A DNA stretch of 64,000 nucleotides from Halorubrum trapanicum (GCF_002355655.1 NZ_AP017569.1:1488001-1552000), one strand, 5' to 3'. Positions 37,945-46,571 are shown, counted from the first letter of the stretch. The notes: generated by a model not told the origin, from the letters alone. A program made the numbers and translations.

Positions 37945-38114
37945 GTCGACGCCGACTACGAGCGAGGAGCGCCAGCGACGAGCGAGTCCGGCGTCGACGA
38001 ACGCAGACTGAAGGGATTTGAACCAGGGAGTGGAGCGAGCGGTGCGAGGCGCGAGCGAAGTGAGCGCCTCGAAAAGCGAGCGGAAAGACTGAGGTACAAA
38101 TCCCGCTCCGGGCG
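37945..38114 (+). repeat. tRNA-Asp tail-derived repeat unit
   Basis: After tRNA-Asp copy 2 there is an imperfect inverted repeat (37945-37957 with 37985-37998), then an inverted copy of part of the tRNA T arm (GGGATTTGAACC, 38013-38024), a second GCGAGGCGC/GCGCCTCG hairpin (about 38044-38071), and an 18-base exact direct copy of the tRNA 3' end (38097-38114). Beyond it, about 38128-38166 repeats the stem-loop sequence found at 37952-37993. No integrase gene is nearby. Confidence 0.75.
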
Positions 38115-38184
38115 CTTCTGCTGCCGCAACAACGAACGAGGAGCGCTAGCGACGAGCGCGTCCGGCGGCGGTTCCGATCCCGAG

Positions 38185-39189
38185 CTACAGCCCCAGTGCC
38201 GCCCGGAGGTCGTCGACGAGCGTTTCCGTCTTCTCGTCCGGCTCCTCGTCGGTGTCGACGGGCGTCCGCCCGTCGTACGTCTCGTGGACCATGGAGACCC
38301 CCTCGGCGAGCGTGTCGAGACCGTAGCCGCCCTCCAGCACGTACGCGTCGGCGGCGCCGACGTCGTCGGCGAGCGTCCGGATCCGGTCGGTCAACAGCGC
38401 GTACCCCTCCGAGGAGACGCGCATCCGCGAGATTGGATCGTGGCGGTGCGCGTCGAACCCGGCCGAGACGATCAGCAGGTCGGGGTCGAACCGGTCGACG
38501 GCGGGCGCGATCCCCTCGTCGACCGCGTACAGGTAGTCGGCGTCGCCGGCGCCGGCCGCCAGCGGGAGGTTCGCGGTGGTCCCCTCGCCGTCCCCCTCGC
38601 CGGTCTCGTCGAGGTCGCCCGTGTCCGGGTACAGCCCGTCCTCGTGGATCGACGCGTAGAACACGTCGCCGCGGTCGTAGAAGATGTCCTGCGTGCCGTT
38701 CCCGTGGTGGACGTCCCAGTCGAAGATCGCGACGCGGTCCGCGAGGTCCTCGTCGAGCGCGGTCTGGGCCGCGACCGCGGCGTTGTTGAAGAAGCAGAAC
38801 CCCATCGCGTCGTCGGTGACGGCGTGGTGGCCCGGCGGGCGGCCGATCGCGAACGGCGTCCGTCGGCCGGTCGACCCGTCGAGCGCCTCGCGGGCGGCCC
38901 ACTGGGCGAGTCCGGCGGAGCTGAGCGCGGCGTCCCACGTCCCGTCGCTGGCGACGGTGTCGGGGTCCCAGCTCCCGCCGCCGTCCGCGACGAACGACTC
39001 CAGTTCGTCGACGTAGTCCGGGTCGTGGACCGCCGTGACCGCCGCCTTCTCGGCGGGGTCCGCCTCGACGTACTCGACGCCGTGTCGCTTCGCGAGGCCG
39101 CGGCGGATCGCGCGGAGCCGGTCCGGGTTCTCCGGGTGTCGCTCGCCGGTGTCGTGGTCGAGACACCGCTCGCTGTAGCCGAACCGCAT
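38185..39189 (-). CDS. hdaI: histone deacetylase-family protein
   Basis: Protein of 334 aa of the arginase-like deacetylase fold (class II/AcuC type). The catalytic pair is H121-H122 (RPPGHHA); zinc ligands are D159 and H161 (FDWDVHHGNGTQ) and the Asp of SAGFDAHRHDP; the catalytic Tyr follows in EGGYGLDTLA. It should remove acetyl groups from lysines or small molecules. Its ATG directly abuts the stop codon of the histone gene, so the two are cotranscribed, a strong hint that chromatin or histone-like protein acetylation is the target (inference). The order hdaI-hstA-rpa2 is, as I recall, conserved in Haloferax. Confidence 0.93.
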   Translation of the reverse strand: MRFGYSERCLDHDTGERHPENPDRLRAIRRGLAKRHGVEYVEADPAEKAAVTAVHDPDYVDELESFVADGGGSWDPDTVASDGTWDAALSSAGLAQWAAREALDGSTGRRTPFAIGRPPGHHAVTDDAMGFCFFNNAAVAAQTALDEDLADRVAIFDWDVHHGNGTQDIFYDRGDVFYASIHEDGLYPDTGDLDETGEGDGEGTTANLPLAAGAGDADYLYAVDEGIAPAVDRFDPDLLIVSAGFDAHRHDPISRMRVSSEGYALLTDRIRTLADDVGAADAYVLEGGYGLDTLAEGVSMVHETYDGRTPVDTDEEPDEKTETLVDDLRAALGL

Positions 39190-39621
39190 CTACTCGAACA
39201 ACGCGAAGTACGTCTCGATATCCTCGGCCTGTACCGTTCGCCGGTCCGCGTGGCGGGCCAGCGTCGCGGCCGCGCTCGCGACGTTGTCGGCGTAGTCCTC
39301 CAGAATATCGGCCAGCGCGACCCGCGCGTCGACGCCGACCCGGTATCGGTCGTCGATCCGGAGCCGAGCGATCCGGTCGATCGGCGCGACCGGCAGCGTG
39401 AGGTCCTCCCGGCTGACGACCTGCTCGACGCCGAAGTCCGCGGCCATCAGCGTCTTCCGGCCGTCCGCGGTCGCCCGCTCTGCCGCGTCGACGGCCAGCA
39501 CCGCGCCGTGGGACTGGATCCGTCGCGCGAGCTCCTCGGCGGCGTCCGCGCTGACGCGGAGTTCCCCCGCGTTCCGCCGGATGATCCCGTCGACCGGCGC
39601 GAACGGCAACTCGACACTCAT
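39190..39621 (-). CDS. hstA: archaeal histone, two fused histone folds
   Basis: Protein of 143 aa made of two tandem histone folds: residues about 5-68 (PFAPVDGIIRRNAGELRVSA ... TLMAADFGVEQVV) and about 75-140 (LPVAPIDRIARLRIDDRYRV ... TVQAEDIETYFALFE). Haloarchaeal histones are such head-to-tail doublets; genetic work in Halobacterium suggests a regulatory rather than general packaging role (established knowledge). It is translationally contiguous with the deacetylase downstream and preceded by rpa2. Confidence 0.94.
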   Translation of the reverse strand: MSVELPFAPVDGIIRRNAGELRVSADAAEELARRIQSHGAVLAVDAAERATADGRKTLMAADFGVEQVVSREDLTLPVAPIDRIARLRIDDRYRVGVDARVALADILEDYADNVASAAATLARHADRRTVQAEDIETYFALFE

Positions 39622-39718
39622 ACACACAGTCGCGTCCGTGTATCGTATAACGCTTTCCGTTACCCGCGTCCCCGCCGGATCCGGACGGGGACCGTCGGGG
39701 CCGGAAGACGCGTCCGCC

Positions 39719-41221
39719 TCAGAACACGTCGTCCGCGTCGATGGTCCCGTCGCGCTCCGGCCCGCGGACGGTTATCTCCTCGCCGAGCCGGAGGCTGGCG
39801 TCGGTCTCGACCGTCTTCGTCCGCTGGCCGTCGTCGAGGACGACCGGGTCGCCGGTCTGGACGACGGTCCCGGTGAACTCCACGTCCTCGCTCGCCCGCT
39901 CCGCCGTCGCGGCCGCGGCGCCGCCGCTCGCGCTTCCCGCCTCGTCCTCGCCGCCCTCGCCGGCGACGGCCTCCGCGGCCGCCTTCTGTCCGTCCTCGGC
40001 GAAGGCGCCGAGACCGGTCTCGTCCGCGCCGCGGTCGCCGTCTCCCGCGGTCCCGTCGCTCCCGGCGGAGCCGGAGCCGGACGCCCCGCCAGCGACGCCG
40101 GCCGCAGCGTCGCTCCCCTCGTCGAGGACCGAGACCGTCGACCGCCAGTTCGCGGACGCCTCCAAGTCGTCCTGCCAGCCGTCCTGGATCTCGACGTCGG
40201 TGAAGACGACGCGGTCGGCCAGTTCGATCTCGCGGTCGGCCTTATCGCCCCACAGCGCGACGCGGATCTCGCCCGTCTCGTCTTTGATCCGGACGTTCCG
40301 GACCTGCCCCTCGCTGCCGTCGTCGCGGTCGAACGTCCGCTTCGGGTCGGTCTCGATGACGCCGCCGCCGATGTCGACCGTCTCGCCGATTTCCAGGTCG
40401 GCGACGTCGGTCGTCTCCGGGACGTACTCGACGTCCTCGTCGACGCGTTCGACCGTGCCGCGGTCGCCGACGTGGAGCTCTAAGTCGCCGTCGCGCTCGC
40501 GGACGTAGCCGTCGCCGACCTCGACGACCTCGCCCGCCTCGAACTCCTCGGCGAGGTCGGCCTTGTCGTCCCACAGCGTGACGCGGACGCGGCCCGTTTC
40601 GTCGCCGACCGTGAGGTTCGCCACGCGCCCCTCGCTGCCGTCGTCGCGGTCGAACGTCCGGATCGAGTCGGTGTCGAGCACCTGCCCGACGAGGTCGACG
40701 TCGGACGCGCCGAGCGTGAGGTCCTCGACGCGGTAGGTGTCGAGCACCTGCACGTCGACCTCGGCGTCCTCGTCCGGCTCGACCTTGTCCGCGCTCACTT
40801 CGAGCCCGCTGTACCCCTCCTTCGGGCGGCCCATGACGCGGAGCACCTGCCCGACCTCCAGTTCCTCCTCGGCCGCCGCGGCCATGTCGTCCCACAGCGC
40901 GACCCGGACGGAGCCGGAGGCGTCCGCGACGTCGACGTTGCACACGCGGCCCTCGTCGGCCTCCTCGTCGTCGCGCTCGAAGGTCTTGACCTCGCCGATG
41001 GCGGTCACCTTCCCGAGGAACTTCACCTCGTTCATCCCCGGTTCGATGTCGGCGATGGTGTCCGCCTCCTCGTCGCGCAGCTCGTGCGCGATGAGCATCG
41101 CGGCGGTCTCCTCGTCCGCGAGCCCGCCCATCTGCTCGACCTTGTCCTCGACGGCGGCCTCGAACTCCTCGAACTCGACGTCGGTGTCGAGGTCCTCGTA
41201 CACCTCCTCTATGGCTCCCAT
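39719..41221 (-). CDS. rpa2: replication protein A, multi-OB-fold ssDNA-binding protein
   Basis: Protein of 500 aa. After an N-terminal helical domain (about residues 1-60) come three clear OB folds, each with the pattern TFxRDDxxxGxVxNxxVxDxxGxxRVxLWxDxA (about 70-165, 172-265 and 275-380). A Gly/Ala/Asp-rich linker (about 390-445) leads to a shorter OB-like C-terminal part (VEFTGTVVQTGDPVVLDDGQ). This is the essential single-subunit RPA of haloarchaea. Start at 41221 fits the family. Confidence 0.93.
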   Translation of the reverse strand: MGAIEEVYEDLDTDVEFEEFEAAVEDKVEQMGGLADEETAAMLIAHELRDEEADTIADIEPGMNEVKFLGKVTAIGEVKTFERDDEEADEGRVCNVDVADASGSVRVALWDDMAAAAEEELEVGQVLRVMGRPKEGYSGLEVSADKVEPDEDAEVDVQVLDTYRVEDLTLGASDVDLVGQVLDTDSIRTFDRDDGSEGRVANLTVGDETGRVRVTLWDDKADLAEEFEAGEVVEVGDGYVRERDGDLELHVGDRGTVERVDEDVEYVPETTDVADLEIGETVDIGGGVIETDPKRTFDRDDGSEGQVRNVRIKDETGEIRVALWGDKADREIELADRVVFTDVEIQDGWQDDLEASANWRSTVSVLDEGSDAAAGVAGGASGSGSAGSDGTAGDGDRGADETGLGAFAEDGQKAAAEAVAGEGGEDEAGSASGGAAAATAERASEDVEFTGTVVQTGDPVVLDDGQRTKTVETDASLRLGEEITVRGPERDGTIDADDVF

Positions 41222-41475
41222 ACTCGTTCCTCCGTGGTCGGCGAGGTCACGCATAAGCGTTGCCGTCGGTCCGGGCTCGCGCCGGCGCCCGTCCGATCTG
41301 CGGAGCGACCGGTTCGGGTCGCGGTCGCGGCTCGAAGGCGTCTCATAGAGGCGCATGGGGCCCGTCGGTACAAAAGGTGTTCATCCCGCGCCGCGAGTGC
41401 GCGTTCGTCTACTCCACCTTCGTCCCGCACCGCGTGCGTGCGGACCGGACGCACGGGACCCGCGGACCGTAACCG

Positions 41476-41484
41476 TCTTAAGTT
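41476..41484 (+). promoter_or_regulatory. TATA element of tRNA-Arg
   Basis: TCTTAAGTT lies 23-31 bp upstream of the first base of tRNA-Arg. Confidence 0.55.
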
Positions 41485-41506
41485 CTACCGCGGTACGTGG
41501 AGATGA

Positions 41507-41579
41507 GTCCTGGTAGGGTAGTGGACTATCCTCTTGGCTTGCGGAGCCAGGGACCGGAGTTCAAATCTCCGTCAGGACG
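41507..41579 (+). tRNA. tRNA-Arg (GCG)
   Basis: A cloverleaf of 73 nt. Acceptor arms are GTCCTGG and TCAGGAC with one G-T pair and discriminator G. The anticodon loop TTGCGGA has anticodon GCG, reading CGC and CGT, and the T arm is CGGAG-TTCAAAT-CTCCG. CCA is not encoded. It is followed by tail-derived repeats. Confidence 0.93.
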
Positions 41580-41825
41580 TTTTCGGACACACAAAACGGC
41601 GAGCGTAGCGAGCCGTGCGTGTGTCCGAAAACTCCGCGGAGATTTGAGCAGGAAAGTCGCAGCGGCCGAGCGAAGCGAGGCCGACCGTCTTTCCGAGTTC
41701 AAATCTCCGTCAGGACGTTCACTTTGCGGCTGTCTCACTTCGTTCGACAGCCGCTGCGCTCACGTCCTGACGTGCCTCACGCTCGCTTCGCTCGCGTGAG
41801 ACTCCGTCAGGACGTTTTCGGACAC
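41580..41825 (+). repeat. tRNA-Arg tail-derived repeats
   Basis: Directly after tRNA-Arg, TTTTCGGACACAC (41580-41592) pairs with its inverse at 41619-41631, followed by an inverted copy of the T arm (CGGAGATTTGA, 41637-41647). A direct 23-base copy of the tRNA 3' end lies at 41695-41717. A second partial direct copy, 13 bases of the tRNA plus 11 bases of its original flank, lies at 41802-41825 and is identical to 41567-41590. The layout parallels the tRNA-Asp locus. Confidence 0.75.
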
Positions 41826-41840
41826 GGCAGTTGAACCTAT

Positions 41841-42100
41841 GCGGCGGCGTGTGCCTGCGAGCGGCCGCCATCGGCGGGCGCGAGGAGCACGCGCGAGGGA
41901 GTCGGTCGCCGAGCGGAGCGACGGCGACCGACGAGGCTGGGGAGGTGTGAGGCGCGGTGCTGTGCGGGGCGGGAATCGAAGGGGCAGTCGCGAGGGCGTC
42001 GCAGGCGACGAAAGCACCGCAACGAGGGAGCGAACGAAGTGAGCGACAGAGTGAGGAGCACAGCGAGCGTGCGACGCCCTCGCGACTGGGGCTTCGGTGG
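41841..42100 (+). ncRNA. structured repeat element, copy D (putative noncoding RNA)
   Basis: Fourth copy, starting about 15 bp after the tRNA-Arg repeats. Apical hairpin GCGGCCGCC/GGCGGGCGC; helix 2 is a 10-bp stem GTCGGTCGCC/GGCGACCGAC; helix 3 is an 18-bp perfect stem with arms 41985-42002 and 42071-42088. The central bases of helix 3 (GGCGTC/GACGCC) differ from copies A and E on both arms, so pairing is kept. No good TATA box precedes it and the downstream TTTATAA appears decayed. Confidence 0.6.
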
Positions 42101-42200
42101 TGTTCGCCGCACCGTTGTCAGAAGTTTCCAAACAGTTCACCGGGGATCCACAGGTCCCGGTCCTTCCTCCGCGGACGGACCGAACCGGACACACTCTATC

Positions 42201-44063
42201 CTAGTCGTGCGGGTGGAAGCGCTCCATCGCGCGGCGGACCGCGTCGGTGTCGCCGATGAACGTCACGTGGTCGCCGATTTCGAGGACGGTGTCCGCGGAG
42301 GGGACGTGGTTCTCGCCGTCGCGGCTGACGACGGCGACGAAGGTGCCGTCGGGGATCCGCGCGTTGAGGTCGCGGATGCTCTTGCCCGCGAGCTCCGCCG
42401 AGGTCACCTCGACCTCCTGGACGTCGTGGCTGTCGCCGAGCTCGTTCATCCAGTGGGTGAGCGCGGGGCGCTCGATCTCGTCGTCGATGGCGACCGCGGT
42501 CGCCGTCGAGGCGTCGATACCGGTGACGCCGATGCTGTCGAAGGCGTCGACGTTGTCCGGGTCGTTCACCCGCGAGTACACCGAGGCGACGTCGAACTTA
42601 GTGATCGCGAGCTGGCACGCGAGGAGGTTGATGTCGTCGTCGCTCGTCGTCGTGATGAACCGCTTGGCGTCCTCGATGCGGGCGCCGCGCAGCGCCTCCG
42701 TGTCGCTGCCGTCCCCCTCGTAGACGGTGTACCCCTCCGATCGCGCGCGCTGGGCGACGTCCGGGTCCGACTCGACGACGACGACGTACTCGCCCCTGTT
42801 CTCCAGTCGCGTGGCGAGCGCCTGGCCGACCCGGCCCCCGCCGATGATTATCGTGCGCATTGGTGACACTCCGAGGAACTCACCGATCTGCCGCGCGAGC
42901 CCCGCCTCGACGAGGACCGTCGCGAAGATGACCGCGAACACCGTGCCGACGAGCAGTTCGCCGGCGGCGACGCTGCCCGCCAGCTCCAGTTCGATGGCGA
43001 ACAGCGTCGCCACGCTCGCCGGGATTATCCCCCGCGGCCCGACGCTCGCGATGAAGAGCCGCTCGGGCCGGGTGAACCGCTCGACGCCGACGGTCGCGAG
43101 GAAGGCCCCCAGCGGCCGGAGGACGAGCATGATGACGGCGACGAGCGCGACCACGCCGAGGCCGAGCCCCGCGATCGCCTCGACGTCGATCAGCGCCGCC
43201 AGCGAGATGAACACGAAGGACAAGACGATCGTGGTGGTGTTTTCCGCGAACTTCTCTATCTCCTCGCGGTTGTCGATCCCGAGGTTCCCGAGGAGGATCC
43301 CGCTCGTCGCCGCCGCCGCGATGCCCGCCTCCGCGGCGACGGCCTCGGCGGCCGCGAACGACCCGATCGCGGCCGACAACACGAGGAACTGCGAGGCCTG
43401 CACGTCGCGTTCGGGGACGAGGTCGCTCTCCAGCAGCGCGTAGATAATGACGGTGGCGAGCAGCCCGGCGGCGACGCCGACCCCGAACCGCTGGAGGAAG
43501 GACAGCACCGTCGCGGGGACGCCGAGGTCGTCGAGCAGCAGCGTCTCGAAGATGACGACCGCGACGATCGCGGCCGTCACGTCGTTGACGATCCCCTCGG
43601 TCTCCAGCGCGGTCGCGACGTGGTCCCGCACCCGGACCACGTTGAGGATCGGCGTGATGACGGTCGGCCCGGTCGCCACCAGCAGCGCGCCGATCAGCAG
43701 CGCGATCTCCCACGTGCCGTCCGTGAACGCGCGGACCGCCGCCGCGGTGCCGAGGAACATCACGAGGGCGCTGACGGTCACCAGCCGGAGCGACACCGTC
43801 GACGCGCGTCGGATCCGGTCGATACGGAGCGCGAACGCCCCCTCGAAGACGATGATCGCCACGCTGAGTCCGACGATTATCTCCAGTCCGTCACCGAACG
43901 TCTCCAGCGTGACCAGCCCCAGCAGCTCGGGTCCCAACACCACCCCGATCGCGAGGTAGAAGATGACGCTCGGCACCCGGAGCCGGTGAGCGAGCAGCTG
44001 GACCGCGAGCCCCGACACGAGTATCACCGCGATCACCGGCAGCAGGCTACTGGACACGTCCAC
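42201..44063 (-). CDS. cation/proton antiporter with C-terminal TrkA domains (NhaP-type)
   Basis: Protein of 620 aa. The first 410 residues contain about 12 membrane segments of the CPA1 antiporter fold, with VIFYLAIGVVLGPELLG, GALLVATGPTVITPILNVVR, ALETEGIVNDVTAAIVAVVI and SVGPRGIIPASVAT. Then follows a TrkA-N Rossmann domain (MRTIIIGGGRVGQALATRLE) and a TrkA-C domain (about residues 535-620). It should exchange Na+ or K+ for H+, gated by nucleotide binding. No ATG fits; the GTG at 44063 is the likely start (a second GTG lies at 44057). Confidence 0.88.
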   Translation of the reverse strand: MDVSSSLLPVIAVILVSGLAVQLLAHRLRVPSVIFYLAIGVVLGPELLGLVTLETFGDGLEIIVGLSVAIIVFEGAFALRIDRIRRASTVSLRLVTVSALVMFLGTAAAVRAFTDGTWEIALLIGALLVATGPTVITPILNVVRVRDHVATALETEGIVNDVTAAIVAVVIFETLLLDDLGVPATVLSFLQRFGVGVAAGLLATVIIYALLESDLVPERDVQASQFLVLSAAIGSFAAAEAVAAEAGIAAAATSGILLGNLGIDNREEIEKFAENTTTIVLSFVFISLAALIDVEAIAGLGLGVVALVAVIMLVLRPLGAFLATVGVERFTRPERLFIASVGPRGIIPASVATLFAIELELAGSVAAGELLVGTVFAVIFATVLVEAGLARQIGEFLGVSPMRTIIIGGGRVGQALATRLENRGEYVVVVESDPDVAQRARSEGYTVYEGDGSDTEALRGARIEDAKRFITTTSDDDINLLACQLAITKFDVASVYSRVNDPDNVDAFDSIGVTGIDASTATAVAIDDEIERPALTHWMNELGDSHDVQEVEVTSAELAGKSIRDLNARIPDGTFVAVVSRDGENHVPSADTVLEIGDHVTFIGDTDAVRRAMERFHPHD

Positions 44064-44523
44064 CGTTGATACGCCCCCGTCCACCCTTAGTGTACTGGTG
44101 GGCGCGCCGGTCGACCGAATCGGCGCGACGTGTGACCGCCGAACGAGACAGATGACTGCCGAACGAGACATTGGTTCCCACACACGAGCAACTATTAACT
44201 CGGTTCCGTCACTCGGTGAAGGTACGCCCGGTCGGTCCCCCACCGCCGGGTCGAACCCATGACCGTCCGCAGCCCCATCCCGACGTTCGCCCCCCGCCGG
44301 AGCGTCCGGAAACGGGCCCGCGGACCGGTCGCCGCTCTCCTCGGCGCCGTCGCCGCGTGACCCCGACGCGGGGGCGGCCCGCTCGTCCGCCGTGACGAGC
44401 GCCGTCTTCTCCCGAACGCTCCGAGACCCCGCTTCGCCGTCAGTGGCCCGCCGCGCGCGGGCAGAGGCGGCCGAACCGACACCCCGCGAGGCGGACGCCT
44501 CGCACCGCACCCACGATCCGACG
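44064..44523. other. intergenic region with a short direct repeat
   Basis: About 460 bp without a convincing gene. An 18-base direct repeat, TGACYGCCGAACGAGACA, occurs at 44133-44150 and 44153-44170, 20 bp apart, upstream of the antiporter gene; it could be an operator. ACTATTAACT at 44191-44200 could be a TATA element for rightward transcription toward 44524. Confidence 0.4.
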
Positions 44524-44820
44524 ATGAACGCAGACCGATCCCCCTCCAGACGCACCGACCGTCCCGACCACCCCGACTACCCCGACCCGAACGCGGGCCC
44601 GCACCCGTCCGAACCGCTCCCGTCGCGCGGCGCGATGATCGCCTTCGCGGCGCTGCCGGCCGCGACGGTCGTCGCCCTCTCGTTCCCGGCCGCTGCCGCG
44701 GTCGCGCTGGCGGCCCTCTGCGGCGCCGTCGCCGGCGCGGCGCTCGGCCGGCGGTACCCGAGCGCGGTCGACCGGACGCTGAGTCTTCCGAACGACGACG
44801 CCGGCGTCGGCGAGGTCTGA
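44524..44820 (+). CDS. small membrane protein, function unknown
   Basis: Protein of 98 aa: a polar N-terminal part rich in Arg, Asp and Pro (MNADRSPSRRTDRPDHPDYP), then two close membrane segments (AMIAFAALPAATVVALSF and AAVALAALCGAVAGAALG), and a polar tail. The open frame extends further upstream, but the ATG at 44524 directly precedes the protein-like part. I do not recognise the family. Confidence 0.55.
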   Translation: MNADRSPSRRTDRPDHPDYPDPNAGPHPSEPLPSRGAMIAFAALPAATVVALSFPAAAAVALAALCGAVAGAALGRRYPSAVDRTLSLPNDDAGVGEV

Positions 44821-44961
44821 TCCGCCGGCCGCGGCGGCGCTTCGCTCCCCGCTGACGTTTCGCTCCCGCCGACGTTCCGCCCTCCCTTGAGTTTCCGTCT
44901 CCCGACGCCGCCGCCGTGATTCCGGTCGCGGCGACTCGGACGTCGCGTTCGCGTAACTCGG

Positions 44962-44969
44962 CATTTATC
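44962..44969 (+). promoter_or_regulatory. TATA element of the DUF309 gene
   Basis: CATTTATC lies about 25-32 bp upstream of the GTG start at 44994. Confidence 0.55.
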
Positions 44970-44993
44970 AGTCGCCGTCGCCGACCGCGAGGC

Positions 44994-45656
44994 GTGACCG
45001 ATCCCGACGACGGCCCGGACCGAGACGCGCGGCCGTCCGCGTCCGTCGCGATCACCGCGGGCGCCGCGCTGTTCAACGAGGGGAGGTTCCGCGCGGCGCG
45101 GGACGTCTGGGACGCGGAGGGGCGACCCTCCGCCGACGTCGACCGCGACGGCACTCCCGAGCGACTGCTCCGGGGGCTGGCCGCGACCGCGGCGGCGACG
45201 CACCGCGCGAGCGACGGCGACGGACCCGGGGCGGCGGAGCGCGCGGACGACGCCGTCGCGGCCCTAGAGGACGTCTCCGATCCGCGGGGAGTCGCGCTGG
45301 GTCCCGTCCGGGGGTGGGCGGAGCGACTCGCTTCGGCCCCGGGAGACGCGGACGCGGCGGCCGCGCCGCGGGTCCGGATCGACGACGAGACGCCGGACTT
45401 CGACGTCCTGTCGCTCGCCGCGACCGGGCTCGCGGTCCCGGCGCTGGCGAGGGCTGGCGAGCCGGGCGACCCGGCTGCGCTCGCGAGAGCGGCGGACTTC
45501 GCCCGCGAGGAGCGCGGGACGGGACGGACCGAGTTCGCCGAACTGCTGTTCGCGTACCTCCGGACGCCGGACGCGCGGCCGCAGGTGGCCGCTCGGCTGG
45601 GCGATCACGTCGAGCGCGAGGCGAGGAAGCGGCGCGACGTCGACGGGCTGTTCTGA
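44994..45656 (+). CDS. DUF309-domain protein
   Basis: Protein of 220 aa starting at GTG. The DUF309 helical hallmark is near residues 22-40: AALFNEGRFRAARDVWDAEG, equivalent to the FNxGxFxxxHExWE pattern but lacking its His-Glu pair. The rest is Ala-rich and helical. The function of the family is unknown. The TATA element at 44962-44969 supports this start. It is convergent with azf. Confidence 0.78.
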   Translation: MTDPDDGPDRDARPSASVAITAGAALFNEGRFRAARDVWDAEGRPSADVDRDGTPERLLRGLAATAAATHRASDGDGPGAAERADDAVAALEDVSDPRGVALGPVRGWAERLASAPGDADAAAAPRVRIDDETPDFDVLSLAATGLAVPALARAGEPGDPAALARAADFAREERGTGRTEFAELLFAYLRTPDARPQVAARLGDHVEREARKRRDVDGLF

Positions 45657-45668
45657 GCGTGGGGCCGA

Positions 45669-46571
45669 TCAGGCGTCGTCCGGGTCGGCGGGGAAGTTGG
45701 GTTCGGCGGGCGACTCCGGGGCGGGCCGATCGGCGTCCGACGCGAACGAGTCCTCGCCGTAGCGACCGCCGTTCGTCTCGGTGTCGCGGTCGGACTTGGG
45801 TTTGCCCTCGAAGGTGTAGTCGGCGGAGTTATCGGCGGGGTCGTAGCCGAGCGCCTCGCGGGCGCGCTCGATGGAGTAGTACCGGCGGTCGTTGTTCGAG
45901 ATGCCGTAGACGACCTCGTAGCCGTACTCCGCGCGGAGGCAGCGGTCGAACAGGTGCGCGCAGTCGCGGTGGGAGAGCCACATCGCCTGCCCGCGCTCGT
46001 ACTCCCGCGGCGGGTGGTCCTTCGTGAGGTTGCCGATGCGGACGCAGACGACGCTCATGCCGAACTCGTCGTGGTAGAAGCGCCCGAGGGACTCGCCGGC
46101 CGCCTTCGAGACGCCGTAGAGGTTGCCGGGGCGGGGGAGCTCGCTGCCGTCGAGCCGGTAGTCGTCCTCGGGGCGGTACAGGTCCGGAGTCCGCTCGTCC
46201 GTCTCGTAGCCGCCGACGGCGTGGTTCGAGGAGGCGAACGCGAACTTCTCGACGCCCGCCTCGGCGGCCGCGCGCATCACGACCTGCGTCCCGTCGATGT
46301 TGTTCCGGAGGACGGAGTCCCACGGCGCCGTCTTCCGCGGGTCGCCGGCGAGGTGGATCACCGCGCCGACGTCGGCGACCGCCTCGCGGACGGCGCGCTC
46401 GTCGGTGATGTCGGCGACGTACCGGTCGGCGTCGGTGACCCCGTCGGGCACCTTCGCGGCCGGGAGCGGCTCGCGGTCGAGGAGCCGCCAGTCGTAGTCG
46501 TCGCCGAGACCGCGGAGGATGGCCTGCCCCACCCGTCCGCCGGCGCCCGTCAGGAGGACCGGCTCGTCCAT
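45669..46571 (-). CDS. azf: NAD+-dependent glucose-6-phosphate dehydrogenase (archaeal Zwischenferment type)
   Basis: Protein of 300 aa of the extended short-chain dehydrogenase fold. NAD site: VLLTGAGGRVGQAILRGLGD near the N-terminus; catalytic Ser-Tyr-x3-Lys: FASSNHAVGGYE and LYGVSKAAGE. The pattern APWDSVLRNNIDGTQ and RGQAMWLSHRDCAHLFDRCL closely match Haloferax Azf as I remember it, the enzyme that starts the oxidative pentose phosphate pathway in haloarchaea. About 40 extra acidic residues at the C-terminus go beyond that protein. Confidence 0.85.
   Translation of the reverse strand: MDEPVLLTGAGGRVGQAILRGLGDDYDWRLLDREPLPAAKVPDGVTDADRYVADITDERAVREAVADVGAVIHLAGDPRKTAPWDSVLRNNIDGTQVVMRAAAEAGVEKFAFASSNHAVGGYETDERTPDLYRPEDDYRLDGSELPRPGNLYGVSKAAGESLGRFYHDEFGMSVVCVRIGNLTKDHPPREYERGQAMWLSHRDCAHLFDRCLRAEYGYEVVYGISNNDRRYYSIERAREALGYDPADNSADYTFEGKPKSDRDTETNGGRYGEDSFASDADRPAPESPAEPNFPADPDDA

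Noticed and set aside
37765-38114. Integrative element using the tRNA-Asp 3' end as attachment site
   Set aside because: There is a direct copy of the tail as expected for attL/attR, but only about 175 bp lie between, no integrase gene is present, and an inverted T-arm copy is not explained; kept as a finding about tail repeats instead.
39398-40508. Rightward ORFs over the histone and rpa2 genes
   Set aside because: Antisense shadows of genes with strong family evidence; Ser/Arg-rich translation.
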